This document shows positions 14,133 to 16,125 of a stretch of DNA of 16,125 nucleotides, in pieces (the stretch's first letter is position 1; the number at the start of each line of letters is the position of its first letter). This DNA comes from Acidobacteriota bacterium (GTDB lineage: Bacteria; Acidobacteriota; Terriglobia; Terriglobales; Acidobacteriaceae). Below the pieces are notes generated by a model. The model made no database searches. It was given only the letters and a program-made list of their open reading frames with translations, and was not told where the DNA came from. The DNA is taken from positions 1 through 16,125 of the forward strand of contig JAJYSL010000086.1 of NCBI GenBank assembly GCA_021793595.1, read 5' to 3'. Made by a program: the position numbers and the translations under genes.

Positions 14133-14930
14133 ATGCTCGTCGTCATTATGCGCAGACTATTCTTGATGATCCCTGCCTTGGCGGCACTGACGATGGTGAC
14201 CGTACCCGTTTTCGCGCAACACTCGACCGCTGCAAAAGGCAACAATCGCGAGGTGTGGGGCCCGGAGCCCAGGGTTGTGACGCCGGGACGCACCGATGCC
14301 GAGCCGCCGTCGGATGCGATTGTGCTGTTCGACGGCAAGAATCTTGACCCGTGGGTTTCGACCCAGGACAAATCGCCGGCGAAGTGGAATGTGCACGACG
14401 GCGTGGTGACGGTGAACAAAGCTGCCGGAAATATCGAAACCAAGCGCAGCTTCCGGAATTATCAGCTGCATATCGAGTGGAGGATTCCGACGGACATTAC
14501 CGGCAGCGGCCAGGCGCGCGGCAACAGCGGCGTCTTTCTGGCCAATTCCGGCCCGCGCCATACCGGATACGAATTGCAGGTGCTGGATTCGTACAAGAAC
14601 AAGACTTATGTAAATGGACAGGCGGGCGCGATATACAAGCAAAGCCCTCCGCTGGTGAACGCCAACCGCAAGCCTGGCGAGTGGCAGACCTATGACGTGG
14701 TGTGGACCGCGCCGGTGTTCAATAGCGATGGATCGCTGAAGTCGCCAGCCTATGTGACGGTGTTCTTCAATGGTGTGCTGGTGCAGAACCATTTCGCGCT
14801 GCTGGGCAAGACGGACACCCCGGAGCCGGTCTATCAGCCGTACGATCGATCGCCCATCATGCTGCAAGCGCATGGCGACCACAGCCAGCCGATCAGCTAT
14901 CGGAATATCTGGGTGCGAGAGTTGCCATAG
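14133..14930 (+). CDS. Secreted DUF1080 protein (3-keto-disaccharide hydrolase-type, LamG-like fold)
   Basis: A 265-residue protein with a signal peptide (MLVVIMRRLFL, hydrophobic core, cleavage after VFA near residue 24), so periplasmic or extracellular. DUF1080 marks are clear: IVLFDGKNLDPWV near residue 65, KWNVHDGVVTV, a strand FRNYQLHIEWRIP, GNSGVFL, YELQVLDSY, NGQAGAIYKQSPP, GEWQTYDVVW, VTVFFNGVLVQNH, and the terminal ISYRNIWVRELP. Some members of this family hydrolyse 3-keto-glycosides; many are uncharacterised. The ATG at 14133 has GAGG 10 nt upstream and is preferred; ATG 14148 would shorten the signal peptide by five residues. No partner oxidoreductase (Gfo/Idh/MocA) is in the window. 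Confidence 0.88.
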   Translation: MLVVIMRRLFLMIPALAALTMVTVPVFAQHSTAAKGNNREVWGPEPRVVTPGRTDAEPPSDAIVLFDGKNLDPWVSTQDKSPAKWNVHDGVVTVNKAAGNIETKRSFRNYQLHIEWRIPTDITGSGQARGNSGVFLANSGPRHTGYELQVLDSYKNKTYVNGQAGAIYKQSPPLVNANRKPGEWQTYDVVWTAPVFNSDGSLKSPAYVTVFFNGVLVQNHFALLGKTDTPEPVYQPYDRSPIMLQAHGDHSQPISYRNIWVRELP

Positions 14931-15101
14931 CGCTAGTGCGCGAAGCTGCGATTTTCCGAGATCTGACGGACGGTTGGTGCGCCACTTCTGCACGGCTTGG
15001 TCAACATTGAAAATTTGCATCCACGGGCCGACCGTTGGGTGAACTTTCTTTGCCCGCCGCGCGTACCATCGAGTGTTCGCAAACTTGGAGAGAAAAATTC
15101 C

Positions 15102-15806
15102 ATGGATCCCAAACTTCAGAAAGAGCTTCGAATTCTGAAAACATATGCAATCGTCTCGTCAGTTCTTTTCGCCGTGCTCATCACTCTGGGCGCCACCGGC
15201 GGGATCGAAAGAAACAGATTTGGTGAAATCGACGTTCAGCGCATCAATATAGTCGAACCGGATGGCACGTTACGGATGGTCATTTCCGATAAGAAGCACT
15301 TCCCCGGGCTGATCATTAAGGGCAAGGAGTACCCAGACCCGATCCGTAGCGCCGCTGGTATGCTGTTCTACGATGACGAAGGCACGGAGAATGGCGGCCT
15401 GATCTTCGGCGGCATGAAGGGGAAAGATGGCAAGGCGCAGAGCTATGGTCATCTGAGCTTTGACCGCTACGACCAGGATCAAACCCTGGTCCTCCAAGCT
15501 AGTCAGGACGGTGACCGGAGACAGTCGGGTCTAAGTGTTGTGGACCGTCCAGACTGGCCGCTCGCCGATCTTGTGCACACACCGCGCAGCCACTGGAAAG
15601 CCTTCTTCGCCACGTACCGCGCGGCCCATCAACGCATATATCTCGGACGCAATGACGACAAGTCCGCTTCTCTCACCCTCAAGGATCAGCAGGGTCGCCC
15701 TCGGATCGTCATCAAGGTGGCCGCTGACGGCTCACCGGTTATCCAGTTGCTGGATCAGAATGGAAAGGTGACCAGCGAAATGACGCAGACGATCATCAAG
15801 AAGTGA
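15102..15806 (+). CDS. Single-pass membrane-anchored beta-repeat protein, function unknown
   Basis: A 234-residue protein. The ATG at 15102 has GGAGAG about 10 nt upstream and gives a sensible N-terminus; an in-frame start at 14997 adds 35 residues of non-coding character. A short charged cytoplasmic segment is followed by one hydrophobic helix (about 14-35) that should anchor it with the bulk outside the membrane. The rest is beta-rich with repeated D-x-x-G-x-x-R-hydrophobic units: VEPDGTLRMVISD, YDDEGTENGGLIFGG, KDQQGRPRIVIKVAADG, LDQNGKV. I do not recognise a named family. Similar repeat proteins occur in Acidobacteria as conserved hypotheticals. No catalytic motif is visible. Confidence 0.75.
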   Translation: MDPKLQKELRILKTYAIVSSVLFAVLITLGATGGIERNRFGEIDVQRINIVEPDGTLRMVISDKKHFPGLIIKGKEYPDPIRSAAGMLFYDDEGTENGGLIFGGMKGKDGKAQSYGHLSFDRYDQDQTLVLQASQDGDRRQSGLSVVDRPDWPLADLVHTPRSHWKAFFATYRAAHQRIYLGRNDDKSASLTLKDQQGRPRIVIKVAADGSPVIQLLDQNGKVTSEMTQTIIKK

Positions 15807-15900
15807 CGACCAGGCGGCGCGGGCCTCATGATCTCTCAGCAATCGTGGTGGCCCCCGGAGATTTTTCAGCTACCAATCTCCACATGGCTAGAATGGGCGG

Positions 15901-16125
15901 GTGGGGCATAAACACAACTGGAAGCGGCGGATGGCGCTGGCGGTATTGCCGCCGATGGGGGCGATGGCGTTTCGGCTGCTGGGCATGACGCTGAAGTTTG
16001 AGGACATTGGCGCGCCGGGGACCCATGCCGATGAGCATCCTGAGACGCGGGTGTGGTGCCTGTGGCACCGCTCGCTGCTGTCGATTGCGTACCACTTTCG
16101 CAAGCGCAGAATCGCCATCCTTATT
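15901..16125 (+). CDS. DUF374 lysophospholipid acyltransferase-like protein (N-terminal part only)
   Basis: A frame open from 15892 to the window end. After a basic start (VGHKHNWKRR) it reads MALAVLPPMGAMAFRLLGMT, a membrane-anchor-like helix, then DETRVWCLWHRSLL-type residues (read exactly: HPETRVWCLWHRSLL) and KRRIAILI. The WH-x-x-LL and R-x-I-x-hydrophobic pattern is that of DUF374 acyltransferases, whose S-x-S-x-D-G-E block would lie beyond the edge. The start is either GTG 15901 (keeps the basic residues) or ATG 15931 (GGAAG 6 nt upstream); an in-frame stop at 15889 rules out anything longer. A role in lipid A or membrane lipid acylation is inferred from the family. Confidence 0.65.
   Translation, partial: MGHKHNWKRRMALAVLPPMGAMAFRLLGMTLKFEDIGAPGTHADEHPETRVWCLWHRSLLSIAYHFRKRRIAILI

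Overview
The window looks like chromosomal DNA of an Acidobacteriota member, probably Terriglobia/Acidobacteriaceae close to Granulicella, Terriglobus or Edaphobacter. The best clue is a small cupin at 13647-14042 that closely resembles, as I remember it, the Mn-dependent hydroxynitrile lyase of Granulicella tundricola. The bacillithiol-type glycosyltransferase, the secreted DUF1080 protein and the LytS-type kinase fit this. Assignment is by recall and inspection; no search was run. I see no CRISPR array, prophage or intact insertion sequence, and I would not claim a whole new defence or metabolic system.

Layout. (1) 1-870, minus: a secreted SGNH/GDSL hydrolase cut by the left edge, visibly richer in A+T than what follows. 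(2) 938-4413, minus: a glycolytic cluster transcribed gapA > ridA > pgk > tpiA. It has a 10-bp inverted repeat between gapA and ridA and a 4-nt ATGA overlap between pgk and tpiA. (3) 4625-6199, plus: a P-loop polynucleotide-kinase-like protein with a long disordered N-terminus, then a DinB-family protein. (4) 6285-6971, minus: ribA (GTP cyclohydrolase II), divergent from a LytS-type sensor kinase at 7036-8388. (5) 8355-10451, minus: a YdjC/HpnK-type deacetylase followed by bshA; the bshA tail overlaps the kinase tail by 34 nt. (6) 10543-10677: tRNA-Val(UAC) with its promoter, then about 670 bp without an intact gene. That stretch holds the decayed remains of what looks like a DUF5343 gene. (7) 11351-13532, plus: a two-gene NatA/NatB-type ABC exporter. 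(8) 13647-16125, plus: cupin hydroxynitrile-lyase homologue, secreted DUF1080 protein, membrane-anchored beta-repeat protein, and the start of a DUF374 lysophospholipid acyltransferase-like gene cut by the right edge.

How they work together: gapA, pgk and tpiA encode three linked triose-phosphate steps, with RidA (reactive imine/enamine removal) embedded among them. BshA starts bacillithiol synthesis and sits next to a carbohydrate deacetylase of a different fold from the classical BshB. The other genes look like single functions (riboflavin, tRNA, export, envelope).

The least expected items are the tRNA-adjacent pseudogene with about six frame changes, three genes whose start codon lies exactly 6 nt after a -10-like hexamer (possible leaderless mRNAs), the bshA/YdjC pairing, the gapA-ridA hairpin and the hydroxynitrile-lyase homologue.
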